Source of the DNA: Siphonodentalium dalli
Taxonomy: Eukaryota > Mollusca > Scaphopoda > Gadilida > Siphonodentaliidae
Length of the DNA stretch: 64,000 bases
Reading direction: 5' to 3'
Assembly: GCA_032622095.1 (NCBI GenBank)
Contig: CP136068.1
Location: 53,714,025 to 53,778,024 of the forward strand
Shown here: one piece after another, positions 46,091 to 57,985 of the stretch
Layout of the letters: each line of letters begins with the position of its first letter
Position numbering within the stretch: the first letter of the stretch is position 1
The notes under the pieces: model-generated
The model's database searches: none
The model's input: the letters and a program-made list of their open reading frames with translations, nothing else
What the model was told of the DNA's origin: nothing
Position numbers and translations under genes: made by a program

Positions 46091-47645
46091 TTGTGTGTGC
46101 AACATATATTGACATTACCTTGGCTCGAGTGTATTCTCAATATGAAAGTAGAGACTATTTATTTGGACACCCCACTCGTCAGTCTCTGTACGCCTAGTTG
46201 TTTACGTTGCAGATCACTAGTTTGTCAAAAATATGTACGTAAAGTTGCGATAATGGGATTTGTGTGCAAAGACGAAACCATGAATTAGGTTTCCATATTA
46301 GACATGTTCCACCTCCCGATGGTAATTATTAACCTTCAGTCACACGACGAAGGTGCACATGTTCCCTTCCACATCCGTTTTCCAATTTCTCGACAAAATT
46401 TGTTCTTATATCAAGCACCGAACGTAACTATATGTATTAATATATACCGTTCTGAAATCTTTAAGTGTATTTGTAATCTATTTTAAAATGTATTAATACA
46501 TTTAATTACATGATGTATATAGTTCCTCGAAAAGCATGGTACGTAATTGAATACTTCTGCTCTACAAGTATACATATCATGCATATTACTTCTCGTTTTC
46601 CGGTGACTCAAGAGATGAAACTCTAGCTTTTCAATATAAGTACCAAAAGCATTTCAAATAAAATTAAGTAAACATAATATAATAATGTAGAATTAAACTT
46701 ATTGAAAAACATAAAACTTCAAGTCTTGAATGTTCGTTATCAGCACTTGGAGTGATTTGTTGATATAAGCGACAGGAAACTGAAATTTGCATGAACAATC
46801 AATATCGACATCGCATGACCTCTCTTAACGGGATACCTCTTTACATAACACACTTTTTCAGATCGATATTATGATCAGAAGACATATTTAGGCACAGTGA
46901 GCCGTAAAATACAGTCTATCTCTCCAGTTAACGAACATTGACAATTGCGATATTGTCGTCCCAATTATGATACAATTTGTCTTATCCACACATATCTTAG
47001 CCAAGTCTACTTATGTGGACATCTGTGGTTTTATTGGAGACACTGTGTCTAAAATGTGGGCATATATAGTCCTGTATCCAGGGAATTTGTGATTGTTTTG
47101 GGTTTTCAATATGAATCTAAATCGAACTACCAATGCATGGGCAGGGTGGGGTTGGGGGTAATTTTCTCCAATCGTTGGTCTGTGAGTCTCTGCCGGAAAA
47201 TTCCAACCGAAGAGGTGCAACTCGAAAAGCTAGCACTTGTAGGACTTTTCTGGGCTGGCCAGTGTATGTTTTATTAGTAAATTCCCACGTATACACAATT
47301 TCAACACAGAATATAACATACAGCCCCCACCCCAAATACAGTTTGTTACTTGCCGAGTGGAATAAAAGTCGCTAAATGTTAATAAGAATACCATGTATGA
47401 TTTATACAGAGTCTATAAGTTCAATGGCGTGACATTTCGAAGATATAGTTATGTTTAAATGGGTCGAAAGGAACATATCATTACTGTACGATTCCTGTAC
47501 AACGTCGCAACTGACGATTGTCGTCGTACACAACTAGGCGTACAGAGACTGACGAGTGGGTTGTCCAAATAGATAGTCTCTACTTTCAGATTGTGAATAC
47601 ACCCGAGCCAAGGTAATGTCAATATATGTTGCACACATAACCAGC
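46091..47645. mobile_element. possible 1.55-kb element with ~120-bp inverted ends
   Basis: 46091-46212 (TGTGTGTGCAACATATATTG through CAGTCTCTGTACGCCTAG) is inverted at 47515-47645. The arms are about 90 percent alike by eye. The enclosed 1.3 kb has no recognisable protein. It could be a non-autonomous TIR element or two independent repeats in inverse orientation; I saw no target duplication. Confidence 0.5.
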
Positions 47646-49067
47646 ACCCACCCACCCCCACTAGATTTAATAAGTAACCGTTAATTAGTATATATAGAAT
47701 TATCCGGCGATATAATCCATAATTTAAAATTTGCCATTACATCGCTGAATTGAAGGTCATTCTGATACAAGTTGCATGTTATATACCAAATCAGTAATTT
47801 GGGGCGGCATGTTCATGTGATGAACTCAATAAGCAAACATGTAAGTTGTTTGTTAAGATCATTATCCGAACATTCCCAGTAGTGTAGGCAGTTAGCGACA
47901 AAAAATGCTCGGATCGATACAAGTCGGATAAAAGCGCCATTTTTTAGTATCTTGTAGGACAGCATCTCTAGTCTAGGAATTTTCTCAAGAACCAACTTTT
48001 TGACCGACGTAGAGCCGAAAATTCAAGATGGCGTCCAAGATGGCCGCCAGTTTGACGGTGGCACACCTAATAGATCTGCTTCTCGATTTGATATGGTAAA
48101 CATGATGAATTTCCCCACATTGTATAATAATGGTGTTTATAGAATAACAACCTTGACTCTTAGTCGAAAAATGGCCACAATTATTCAAGATGGATGCCAA
48201 AATGGCGGCCAAAACATGAGAAATTGGGTTTTTTCATTATTTTGTTATTAAATACTTTACAATTTTCGAGATAATATAAGAGAAGATATCAACTATGTGT
48301 TCATTATTTGATGTGATAACTTCTGTGGAAAAGTCATGCACATTAAAGGTGAAGTAGTATTGTTCGTTCTGGTAGTAATGTGAGATAGAATATGTGCTAT
48401 ATAAAATGAATGAAATTATTCTCAGACTGTGTTTAATTCTGTAAATGCTTAATAACCAACCGTGAATGACACTAATGTCACCAATTATATTTGCGACACT
48501 ACTATATGGTTGGATCAATTGAATACAACTTTGTATGTCGAGATGTTTACGAATAAAAAATCAATTTAGTAGTGGATTTACCACGAATTTAGGAAACACT
48601 AAACGACAGACCCCATATTCTTCAAACTCAATTTGGTTCTCAAAAAACAAGAACATATGGAAGGTATTCTGCAACATATCTTCATCATCAGGCCTCGTAT
48701 TCAAATTACCAATACTTAAATTCAGTGTTTTATGTCAAATTATACACAAAATGATTGAAGCATATACTCGAAAGTATATTTGAGTTCGGAATAAGAAATA
48801 ATATTATTTCCTTGTATCATATAGTGTCCTCAATTATTCCCGCAACAGAACATGAAGCAATCATGCGAATAGCACATATTCAACAGTATATACATTAGTG
48901 CAATGTATTGCATATATATGCATATGTATAATTTTGTATGTTCTATTGTTGCTGGGATATACTCCATGGGGCCATGTTGTGGGAAGACGGGATCAGCAAA
49001 TATTAAACTACACTTTGTTTTAATAAATTGAATTGACAATTCACTACTCACAACCACATCTGCACAA

Positions 49068-50990
49068 CTACGTACATGGAAGTTTGCTTTTTGAACATTT
49101 GCACCTGGAACAAACCGATTTGCAAACACAGTTATTCAATTCGGTGCACACTCTCGCCACTTCTGTGGTTGTCATCCATACAGGAACAAAATAATCATTA
49201 TACCCACCAGAAGGAGTCACATTGGGGGGGGGGGACTGTTTCACCAGAATCAATTATATCACCCTTCCGGTTCCGTCTCCATCAAATTAAGTTCCGACTC
49301 TTTCGCGGTTTGTTAAAAAAATATTCGATAGGTTTTGATAGGTTGTTTATACACTGACTGTCAATACAGAAAGTATTCTCCAATAACAATCGACAGATTC
49401 GGTCTTTGTATGTGCAAAAATCGGGTGCTTGTTGTGCACATTTAGAGACGTGCATTTGAGTGTATTTCCCACGAGAATTAAGCAGCAGTTTGATGCTCAG
49501 ATTTTATTACATTCAATTTGGGCTGGAACTTGTCAGGTTTTATGATAGAAAATGTGGTTATTATAGTGTTCGATCATACAGAGATATATGTTCCAGCCCA
49601 ACTAAAAGTGTCAAGGCCGATAAACTTATCAAATTGCTGCTTAATTTAAATAGGAAATGCACAAAAATGCATTATGCCTCTAAGTGTGCACAAAATTGCT
49701 GATTTCGCATTATTATCATCAATAAGCACGAGCAAAGACCTAATCTACGGATATTTGTTTAGAAAATAGTTCTGTTTTGACATTTAGTGTATAAATGGCG
49801 GTCAAAACTTTGAAAATATTTGTTTTAAATCGCGAAAGAGTCGGGACTTAGTTCGATAGAGACAGAACCAGAAAGGCGATAGAATCGATTCTTGTGAAAT
49901 AGTTTTCCCCCAGTGAGTCAGATGCTGGACACTTTGCATCTATTATGGGGCTTACAGTCCATATACCAACCTGATATATACTAGTAGCACGATTTATTTG
50001 GTGGTAACTGTTCGTGTGCACGGCCTTTGCTGAACATTTCATGTCTATCTTCATTAACTGAGGTCATGTTCGCAGATTTGTCATAAACAATCACGACGAA
50101 ATGCTAAATACACACAAATAGTGGTGATGGAACATTAAGTACCACAAAAGGATTCCTCGTAATTGACATCAAGCATTCTGTTAGCCATGGGTAAGCTTTT
50201 CAATCATCCCAAAATGTGCGCTTGCCCTTACCAAAGAAAAAGGAAGTTGAGTCGCATCCTGATATCGCATGGAAATTATGTAATATTGGAAGTTGAATTT
50301 TTTTCTGAGCCCAATTGAATTGTACATATCAACTATGTTGCGGATAACATGGGATTTAGACTTGCCGAGAGACACAGTTTAAAATCTTTGCATTGGAGTA
50401 GCATAACATGCAGATGTCACAACAGAATCACGATAATATCCTTGTCAACAGTACGAACAATAATCGATGAATAATGAGTGTGTAGCATATGAGATATATG
50501 TCCGACTAATCTACTGTCAGCTTCTTCATACGTATATCCAAAGAGTATAGGTTACACATTTGGACGGTGTCACCATCCTCCGTTACGAAGATGGTTTTCC
50601 CTGTTAGGGTTTCCAATTTAAAGAGACATTCATTGACCAATGCAAACAATTCTTGCCTGTTGTGGTGTTTCTGAGAAAGTCATTCCAATTCGGTTGATTT
50701 TTTGAAGTAAGCCCCAACCTTACCTCGAATGCCACAACCACGTTTCTCTCACGTTCCTGTTTCGATACTACCCTATATTTACCTGTCCAAAACCAAGTCA
50801 ATACTTCTACAATCTGCGAGCTGCATCATAACATATGGAATAAACTTTGTGCTGATATACATTGAGAAGGTAAGCCCGACTTCAGGTGTCAGTAAATGTA
50901 TCAGAGCACCTCCGTCGAACACCTTACACTCGACCTTTGGATTTGGCTCTGCAGTTTCTATGCAGTTTGAATCAGATGGGACCTTCATGC
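49068..50990 (-). pseudogene. XPG/PIN-like, Cys-rich transposon protein, broken (left copy)
   Basis: Conserved blocks appear in the expected order on the minus strand but in shifting frames. KVFDGGALIHLL and STKFIPYVMMQL (about 50925-50800) come first, then NQPNWNDFLR (about 50690), YEEADSRLVGHISHML and RTVDKDIIVIL (50530-50420), SGCDSTSFFFGKGKRTFW (50260-50205), NMTSVNEDRHEMFSKGR (about 50085-50030), YQVGIWT (about 49975) and a Cys tail VWMTTTEVARVCTEL ... CKCSKSKLPC (49175-49070). EEAD, DxD and GCD...GKGK resemble the acidic active-site and helix-hairpin region of XPG/FEN1-type PIN nucleases. XPG-type nucleases and a Cys8 motif are known from Academ transposons; that link is inference. Several frameshifts, stops and an inserted element make it dead. 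Confidence 0.7.
49239..49899. mobile_element. 661-bp TIR element inserted in the left copy
   Basis: Inverted ends TTTCACCAGAATCAATTATA and, complemented, TTTCACAAGAATCGATTCTA. Homology continues inward through CTTTCGCGGTTT/CTTTCGCGATTT for about 70 bp. It sits between the YQVGIWT and Cys-tail blocks. The corresponding site of the right arm has only a short junction, so the insertion post-dates the inverted duplication. No transposase seen; TSD not resolved. Confidence 0.75.
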
Positions 50991-51064
50991 AGCTTAGGAA
51001 GTCACATTTATTACCGCCCCTCCTTTTATAGATGGGGGAATCGCTGGTTTTGGTGTGAGAAGAA

Positions 51065-51810
51065 CATATATTTCATATGCTACAAACCGATAATTCATCG
51101 ATTATTGTTCACACTGTTGACACATATATTATCGTGATCATGTTGGGACATCTGCATGCTATGCTTCTTCAATGCAAACATTTGAAACTGTTTGTCTTTC
51201 GAGAAGTCTAAATCCCATGTTACCTACAACATAGTTGATATGTGCAATTCAATGGGCTAAACAAAATTCAACTGTACTTCCAATATTCCATCCGATATCA
51301 GGATGCGACTCAACTTCCCATTTCCTTGGTAAGGGTAAGCGCAATTTTGGGATGCTTGTAAAGCTTAGCTCACAGAATGCTTGATGCCAATTACGAGGAA
51401 TCCCTGTGTGGTTCTTGATGTTTCATCACCACTATTGAGTGTATTTAGCATTTCGTTGAGATTGTTTATGACAAATCTGTGAACCTGACCTCAGTTAATG
51501 AAGCTAGACATGAAATGTTCAATACCACCAACGAGGAACATGCTCTTTCAAATGAATATCGTGCTATATATATCAGACTGGTATCTGGACTGTAAGCCCC
51601 ACAGTAGATGCAAAGTTTCCAACACCTGACTTCTTTGGATGGAAATTGATTGACAGTTCTTTTGTTACTGTATGGATGACAACCTAGACGCAGCTAGAGA
51701 GTGCACAGAGTTGACTAAATGTGTTTGCATATCGGTTTGTTTCAGGTGAAAATGTTCAAGAAGCAAACTTCCATGTACGAAGTTGTGCAGCCGTGTGGTT
51801 GTGAGAAGTG
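51065..51810 (+). pseudogene. XPG/PIN-like, Cys-rich transposon protein, broken (right copy)
   Basis: Divergent partner of the 49068-50990 pseudogene, on the plus strand. It begins abruptly at the equivalent of the EEAD block (HIFHMLQTDNSSIIVHTVDT at about 51068), continues with ISGCDSTSHFLGKGKRNF (51295-51345), and decays through the region matching the Cys tail (51680-51800), where cysteines and frame are largely lost. The N-terminal FDGG part lies only in the unpaired centre and belongs to the left copy, so this copy is 5'-truncated. Confidence 0.65.
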
Positions 51811-52640
51811 AATTGTTCAATTCAGTTTTTTTAAAACAAAGTGCATTTTAAAATTTCATAGTATTTATAATTTGAATACGAGTCCGGATGATGAAGATGT
51901 GTTGCAGAATACCTTCCATGTGTTCCTGTTTTGAGAACCAAATTGAGTTTGACGATTATGGGTTTTGTCATTTGGTGTTTCCTAATTTCGTGGTAAATCC
52001 ACTACTAAATTGTTATTTGTAAATATCTCGATATTAAAATGTTTATTCAATTTATCCAACCATATAGTAGTGTCGCAAATAGAATTGAAGACATCAGAGC
52101 CATTCATGGTTCGTTTCTAAGCATTTACAGAATGAAAACCTGTCGGAGAATAATTTTGCTCATTTACATAGCACATATTCTACCTCACATTTGTACCAGA
52201 ACAAACTACACTACTTCGCCTTTAGTGTGCATGACTCTTTCACAGAGGTTATTCCATCGAATAGTCAACACATTGTTGATAGCTTCTCTTATATTATCTC
52301 TAAAATTGTAAAGTATTTAAACAAAAATAAGGAAAAAAAAAAACATTTCCATGTTTTTGCCGCCATTTTGGCATCCATCTTGAATAATTGTGGCCATTTT
52401 TCAACTAAAAGTGGGGGCTATTATTCGATAACCACCATTCTTATATAATAGGGTGGAATTCGTTATGTTAAACATATAAAATTGAGAAGCAAAGCTATTA
52501 AGTGTACCACCGTCAAACCGGCGGCCATCTTGGACGCCATCTTAAATTTTCGGCTCTACGTCGGTCAAAAAGTTGGTTCTTGAGAAAATTCCTTGACTAG
52601 AGATGCTGTCCAACAAGATATTAAAAAAATAAATTTTACG

Positions 52641-54830
52641 AAGGAAAAGATTTTTATAGACGGTCGACCTTAATATTGTATCGACCTGCGACCGGGGTCA
52701 GCGGTTTAGAAATTTCGAGGTCAAGTGAACAGCTGAGCGCCAACCACGAGAAAGTCGGGTACCTTAATTGATTGATTGTCTTCGTGGTGACGTTGTCGAT
52801 ATCCGACTGCCCATTCAAACGAATTTCGCACAGACCACAAGGTCAATAATTTCTCGCTCCTGTTTCGAGATACCTTTGGGTCTACTGTTGTATCATCACC
52901 ATCTATGTGTTTGCTATGTGTGCAGTCTATTCCAGTCTGGGGATGCTGTCTTGAAATGATTGTCTGTGTTCATGTGAGATGCGTGGTTAACCAGAGCGGT
53001 GTTAGGCTTATGCATGACGTTTGCAAAAATGCTATGAGGACTTATACAGGTAATATGAACTTTCCATTGACCCTGCCCACCAGGAATGAGAATTCATTGA
53101 CTGCCAAAGCTGACTCAATCAATTTAATGTCAGGCTCGAGGACAGTTATCTTGAATGGACCACTATACCCCTTTGACTAGTTTCTAGGGCTATGTTTGAA
53201 GATTAAGGTTTTCGTCATTCCATTCTTATTTTTCACAGGTATATTTGGATTGAGACATTTGACTTGGCATTCAGCTAGGTTTCCCGTAGGCGAGAGCCCA
53301 CCTTGTTAGGAGCTCCATCACTGTTTTAGCTCCAATTCATCGGGGCAGCCACCCTTTATCCGTTGCACGCGAATATGTGGCGATTTGCTTTTTATGACTA
53401 CTTTGTGGTGGGTTGCCAGGTGCGCAATGCAGTGGGCTGGCTCTTCAGCGGATGGCAAGTTTGGTCAATGTGGCCACGGCGGATTACACCCTACATCCCG
53501 ATGAGCACTAATTACTCACCGGCCTAGAATGGATGAACTTAATGTTTTTCACACATAATATTCAATAATCAACAAAGTTCTCGTCAGTATAAGCTCTATG
53601 TGTGTGTCTGATAACCGACAATTTCTCGATTACTTTATATTTCCATTTTATAAACCGTACTTTTCTTCGCGATTGTTTTCTTACAGTGCACCAAACTAGC
53701 ATTGACCGGAAGCGATCCCCCACCGTGAGTCCGTCGTGAAATATGACATATTTCGTCGGAATACGGTACTTTCCCATTTATAAATTTGTTTTTTAATATA
53801 TAAAACATGTAAGTTTTCTAGTTATGTACTTTGGGTCTTACTACGACATCTTGTAATCTCGCTTTCGACTGGAGTAGTAATTCTAATCTTTTAGAGTATC
53901 AACATTTTCATCTGTAAACGGTACAAAACTTATATAAATCGTGGATAATCAGGCGATGAAATTAATTCCAACGACTTGAACAAACGGTCAGCATCTATTT
54001 CACATCTTACATTTGCCCGATAGACGGATCGATTTGCTTTCGTGGCAGAATTTCATGTACCTGCCACGAATTCATAAATGACAACATCAGGAACATGTGT
54101 CTACAATAGAAATATGGCGACTAGCTCCCCAAGAGAAACTGACTGACAGGTTTTAGCGGACGTTTTTCACACGTTACCGTAAACACTAATCAAAAGAATT
54201 GTTCCTTGGCGCTTCATTGTATGTCACTTTTCATAATGGGCTGACTAATGTTACTGTTGAGATATAGTTTTTTTTTTTACATTTGACTGCCCAAACATTG
54301 TCATAATAGTGCAGATATCTTCTGTTTCCAAGTCACTTTTCTGGTACATAAAGCTTTTTAGTTCACATCTATTAGTGCCCCCCCCTTTACCACGATGTAT
54401 GCTCTAATTTTTCTCATGTTGTTATGTCTATTTATGTCTGATTTTAGGTGGACAGGGGCATTTTTGTCAGCCCGTTTGTTCGACATTTTTCGTGAAACGG
54501 ACTTTTCCATCCCCTTAATTCAATTCCGTTGGGTTATTCTGGTCATCATATAGGATATTCGCGTTGTTCCTATTACAAAATCTGTTACATAATAGTTATG
54601 TATGCGGGCACATAGGTTATCATGTAGATTGAGCGGATTTCTACGACACTATGGTCATGTTCAAAATAATTATTATTTTAGATTTGATCATTGTGGTCCA
54701 GTGAGCGGGGTTTGTGCTATGAGGGCTAATTAGCCTCACGAGGACTGAACTCGTTTGGGTCGTGATTCTTTCGCGTTAACTTTACTCAGACGAGATTGGT
54801 TGCATACATGCTTACTTATCAATGAATTTA
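52641..54830. other. non-coding DNA
   Basis: No gene supported. Short plus-strand frames at 52768-53180 have no domain. CAATTCCGTTGGGTTATTCT at about 54520 and a poly-T run at about 54272 are unremarkable. Confidence 0.35.
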
Positions 54831-54839
54831 TAGTAACTT

Positions 54840-55440
54840 ATGCCTTCCTTCAAGGTTGGGGCAGACCATTTGCCATGGCAGGATTCTCATCGTGACAATT
54901 AATACTATATGGGTATCACCCGCAGTCTATCAATATCCTATGAATTTTGGGTAGATCCCACCACATTGCGACCGGTTGCCATAGCACCTTCTTTGCGGAA
55001 ATTTATGAGGTTGGGGGCTGTAATTTCGCTATATGCTGTTATGTTTGAATATAATATAAATGGTTTTTCTAAAGCTAAATGATCCAGGGCTATTTTCCAA
55101 CATCTTGAACTAACCTTGCTCTCAAATCTTCCTTCAGCCTGTGGGCGCCATTCAAAATGGCCACCGAACCACCCTTTCTAATGTTACAATGCTTACTTTT
55201 CTATAACTTTATAGCCATGTACGCGTTAATTTCATGCTGTGTCCGACTATTTGGCATGACGGAATTATCCAGGTGACAACTCATGTTATACGGGTCATCA
55301 GTCGTGGTCTATACATCCTCCAAAATAATTTGGTCAATGCCCCCAATTTGCGTCCGGTTGACGGGGCAACCCATTTTCGGAAAGTTATGCGTTTGGGGGC
55401 TGTATTTGCGCTTTCCGAGATGTCGACATGCGACATTTTG
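54840..55440. repeat. decayed ~360-bp tandem pair
   Basis: GCGACCGGTTGCC...GAGGTTGGGGGCTGTAATTT at 54968-55030 and GCGTCCGGTTGACGGGGCAA ... TGCGTTTGGGGGCTGTATTT at 55350-55405 are related. Preceding TATGGGTATCACCCGCAGTC and TATACGGGTCATCAGTCGTG also correspond. Two diverged copies of one repeat. Confidence 0.55.
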
Positions 55441-55499
55441 AAACAAAAGCAATTAATTGCCACATACTAGGGTCCAGGAATATATTTAAAATACTCGCG

Positions 55500-56390
55500 T
55501 TTCTTGTCTTTCCGCGGAAGTGGTAAAGATTCGCCTGCCATGGAGATTTCCAACCGAAGTCTTGTCTGCGCGTCTATGACTTCGGCTTCTCGGCGCCAAC
55601 ATTTTGGAACAATGACGTCACGGAGTCACGCGACCCCCGCGTGCCGCCAAAGATAGGTTACATCTTCCTGGACCCCTCGCTGCGTGATCGGCCTATCGAC
55701 TGAATACCTGATACTAGGCGCAAACATTTAATTATAACCGATTCATTCGCTTCTTTCAAGTGCATGGATTGGGAAACGGACAACAAGTCTCAGCCTTTTC
55801 CGACGACATTCGGCAAGTTCCTTGTTACGTGCGCTCGCGCAACAGTATGGCGATCAGACGGATTCGAACCTTGGTGTCGCTCTACTCCGTTTCACTCCAT
55901 GACGTCACCAAAAAACGACGTAAAACCTCGTGGCGTTCTGACATTTTTACTGTGCCGCGTTTTTGCTATGTTTATTTTATGTGTTTTCGATTATTTGTTT
56001 GTCGCCGATTTCGCCATTTGTCGGGATTCCCCGTTTCTATATTTAAAACTGGCATGCTCGTAGTGAGCCTCGGTTTCGATTTTTTCTCCCAGGTCAAAAT
56101 TCGTCCGAGTTATGACAATAATAGATCGACCTACATTTTCTCCATCAGAACTCCACATCAAAGAGTCTATGGACTCCTTCGGGACCTACCTAGACTTCAT
56201 TTGGGTATTTTTACTTATATTTGGGAAGTTTGATCGTTTTTGGTTCGTGCGAAGACCTCTTTTTATCATGCGGGAAAAGACATTCAAAACGCGATTTCGT
56301 AATTCGACGCAATTGGCTGCATAGCCTAACCGTCAACCGAGTTCCGGGTCACATACGACGAATGACGTAACGCAAAACTTTACGCATTGG
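55500..56390. other. CpG-richer island with two TGACGTCA sites
   Basis: Noticeably richer in CpG than its surroundings. TGACGTCA, a consensus cAMP-response element, occurs at 55614 and 55899, with TGACGTAA at 56364. Overlapping 157- and 99-codon plus-strand frames (starting 55760 and 55764) lie here but look like products of the higher GC content. It could be a promoter/CpG island or the end region of an unrecognised element. Confidence 0.4.
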
Positions 56391-57100
56391 TTGACATCGT
56401 TTGAAGAGCTTATTGTTACATAAAATGATCGTTATTGATTAATTATTGATTAATTCTTGATATTTATTGTTGCATATTGGCTGTTATCAATATTTACATC
56501 AATGGTTTTAATTATTTCTTATAATTGCTCCTTCGGTCAACTTTGACTATCGGAAAATGAAAATGAAAATATGCCGCTGTAAATACAAATGTAATCGATA
56601 TTAAAGTCTCATCCTTTCGGCAACATGGAATTGGTTTTAATTAAATGATTAATATTGTAATTTGCCTTTTATCGGTGATGAAATGCGATATGGTAATTGT
56701 CTTGTTTTGCTAACATTAAATTAAATTACATAAATTAAGTAAAATACAGTGAAATTATTTTTTAATTATTACCTTGTTGCGCACGTTGGCATCTCTCTGA
56801 GTGCATTTTAGTTTCTTTTTGGTTTCGTGAGTTACGTCATTGCAGTAGGGTCCTCAAGCTAATCGGCCGTAGCTCTTTACATAAAACATCACCAGCAATA
56901 CGCTCACTTGTATATATTTACTTCTCGATTCGGGACGCAGATTTCGGCGACTATACAACAAACCCATTTGTCATGGAGGGCCGCTGGATTTAATTAATCT
57001 ATCATAATGACAGTGTCTTCTATCAGTTTGGATTTAAATAAAACACAAACGTAACAATACAAAACAAGACACAAGATGTCAGCATAACTCACTTTCTAAC
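56391..57100. other. AT-rich non-coding DNA
   Basis: Nothing recognised before the LINE remnant. Confidence 0.35.
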
Positions 57101-57104
57101 AATC

Positions 57105-57985
57105 GTGTGAGGAGGTACTCACAAGTGAGTCAGCACTTCTCCTTCTTCCCCCGGGCGGACAGCTCGGGTGACCCGTACACTCGTATGGTTACAGGTTGTA
57201 CAAAATCGGTCCCCCATGATAGGTTGCTCTTTGAACTCGAATGGGAGAAGCTGGACAGTAGGCGGTATGTTAAACGAATGAGTATATTTTACGATATTGC
57301 AAACAGCAAAGCCCCCGCCTACTTAACTCGGCTTCTTCCGTCAAAGGTTAAGGATAACTGATTACGAACTGAGAAATACATCAAATTTATATCGTCCCAT
57401 TTCAAATAGCAAATGAACAGATAACACTTTCTTCCCCATATGCGTTATGGATTGGAACAAATTGGCGGACAAAATAAATAACACAAAAAAAACAAACGAA
57501 CAAACAAACAAACACAGGATGAAACATTCCACTCGATAGGTTCAAGAAAGCACTAGTAACTAAGCCATTCCAACTACCAACATGTTTTTCATATGGTAAA
57601 CAGCTATTAAACATCCTTCATTGTAAACAGTGGTGTGAATGTGTTAATCTCCAAGCTGATAAACTTAAAAATTATATAGCAATTTCTGCTACAGGTAGGT
57701 GGGGACATTCTGTAGCGAATGCTTTCCACTAATGTTTTGTATGCCAACCACACTTTGAAGAAAGAATTACACGCCGTAATAATCTTCTGCGCTTTCATAT
57801 ACAGTCAGTTATGGCACTTATATTTGGGGACCCGAACTTCGAACAATTATAAACTGAACATATATCTTTCAAGCTGTGCAAAATTACTTCCGAGATACAA
57901 CTCAAGAGGAAAATCCGACAAAGTTCTGTTAAGGCGCTCGAATCATTTGAATGCAAATTGTACAAATGTTAACAATGCACCATGA
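57105..57985 (+). pseudogene. LINE reverse transcriptase C-terminal remnant
   Basis: Same protein region as the 9.0-kb fragment but from another family and broken. MVTGCTKSVPHDRLLFELEW-type wording with EKLDSRRYVKRMSIFYDI and APAYLTRLLP (57187-57345) is followed after a frameshift by YELRNTSNLYRPIS (about 57365), an internal stop, VMDWNKLADKI, then LDRFKKALVTKPFQLP (about 57532), KNYIAISATGRWGHSVANAF (about 57665-57725) and, in another frame, YANHTLKKELHAVIIF. The order matches LINE reverse transcriptase tails up to the Cys/His region, whose cysteines are mostly lost. An AAACAAAC run near 57490 replaces part of the sequence. 5'-truncated and dead. Confidence 0.75.

Larger units (their letters stand above)
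47945..52640. repeat. 4.7-kb giant inverted repeat with a ~550-bp unpaired centre
   Basis: The left arm (47945-50510) and right arm (51063-52640) match in inverted order over essentially their whole length. Outer ends share AGGACAGCATCTCTAGTC; then come GACCGACGTAGAGCCGAAAA, AAGATGGCCGCC blocks, a run at 48270-48720 matching 51880-52330, and 49010-49170 matching 51665-51840. The left arm is longer mainly because of an inserted TIR element (49239-49899) and further sequence absent on the right. The arms are diverged, not identical. The centre 50511-51062 is unique. Both arms carry copies of the same broken gene, in divergent orientation. Confidence 0.85.

Noticed and set aside
55840-55890. Possible tRNA: GGATTCGAACC looks like the complement of a B box
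   Set aside because: No matching A box, anticodon stem or acceptor stem could be folded on the minus strand.
55760-56233. 157-codon plus-strand ORF
   Set aside because: It overlaps a 99-codon frame in another phase in a GC-richer patch; composition is biased and no family is recognisable.
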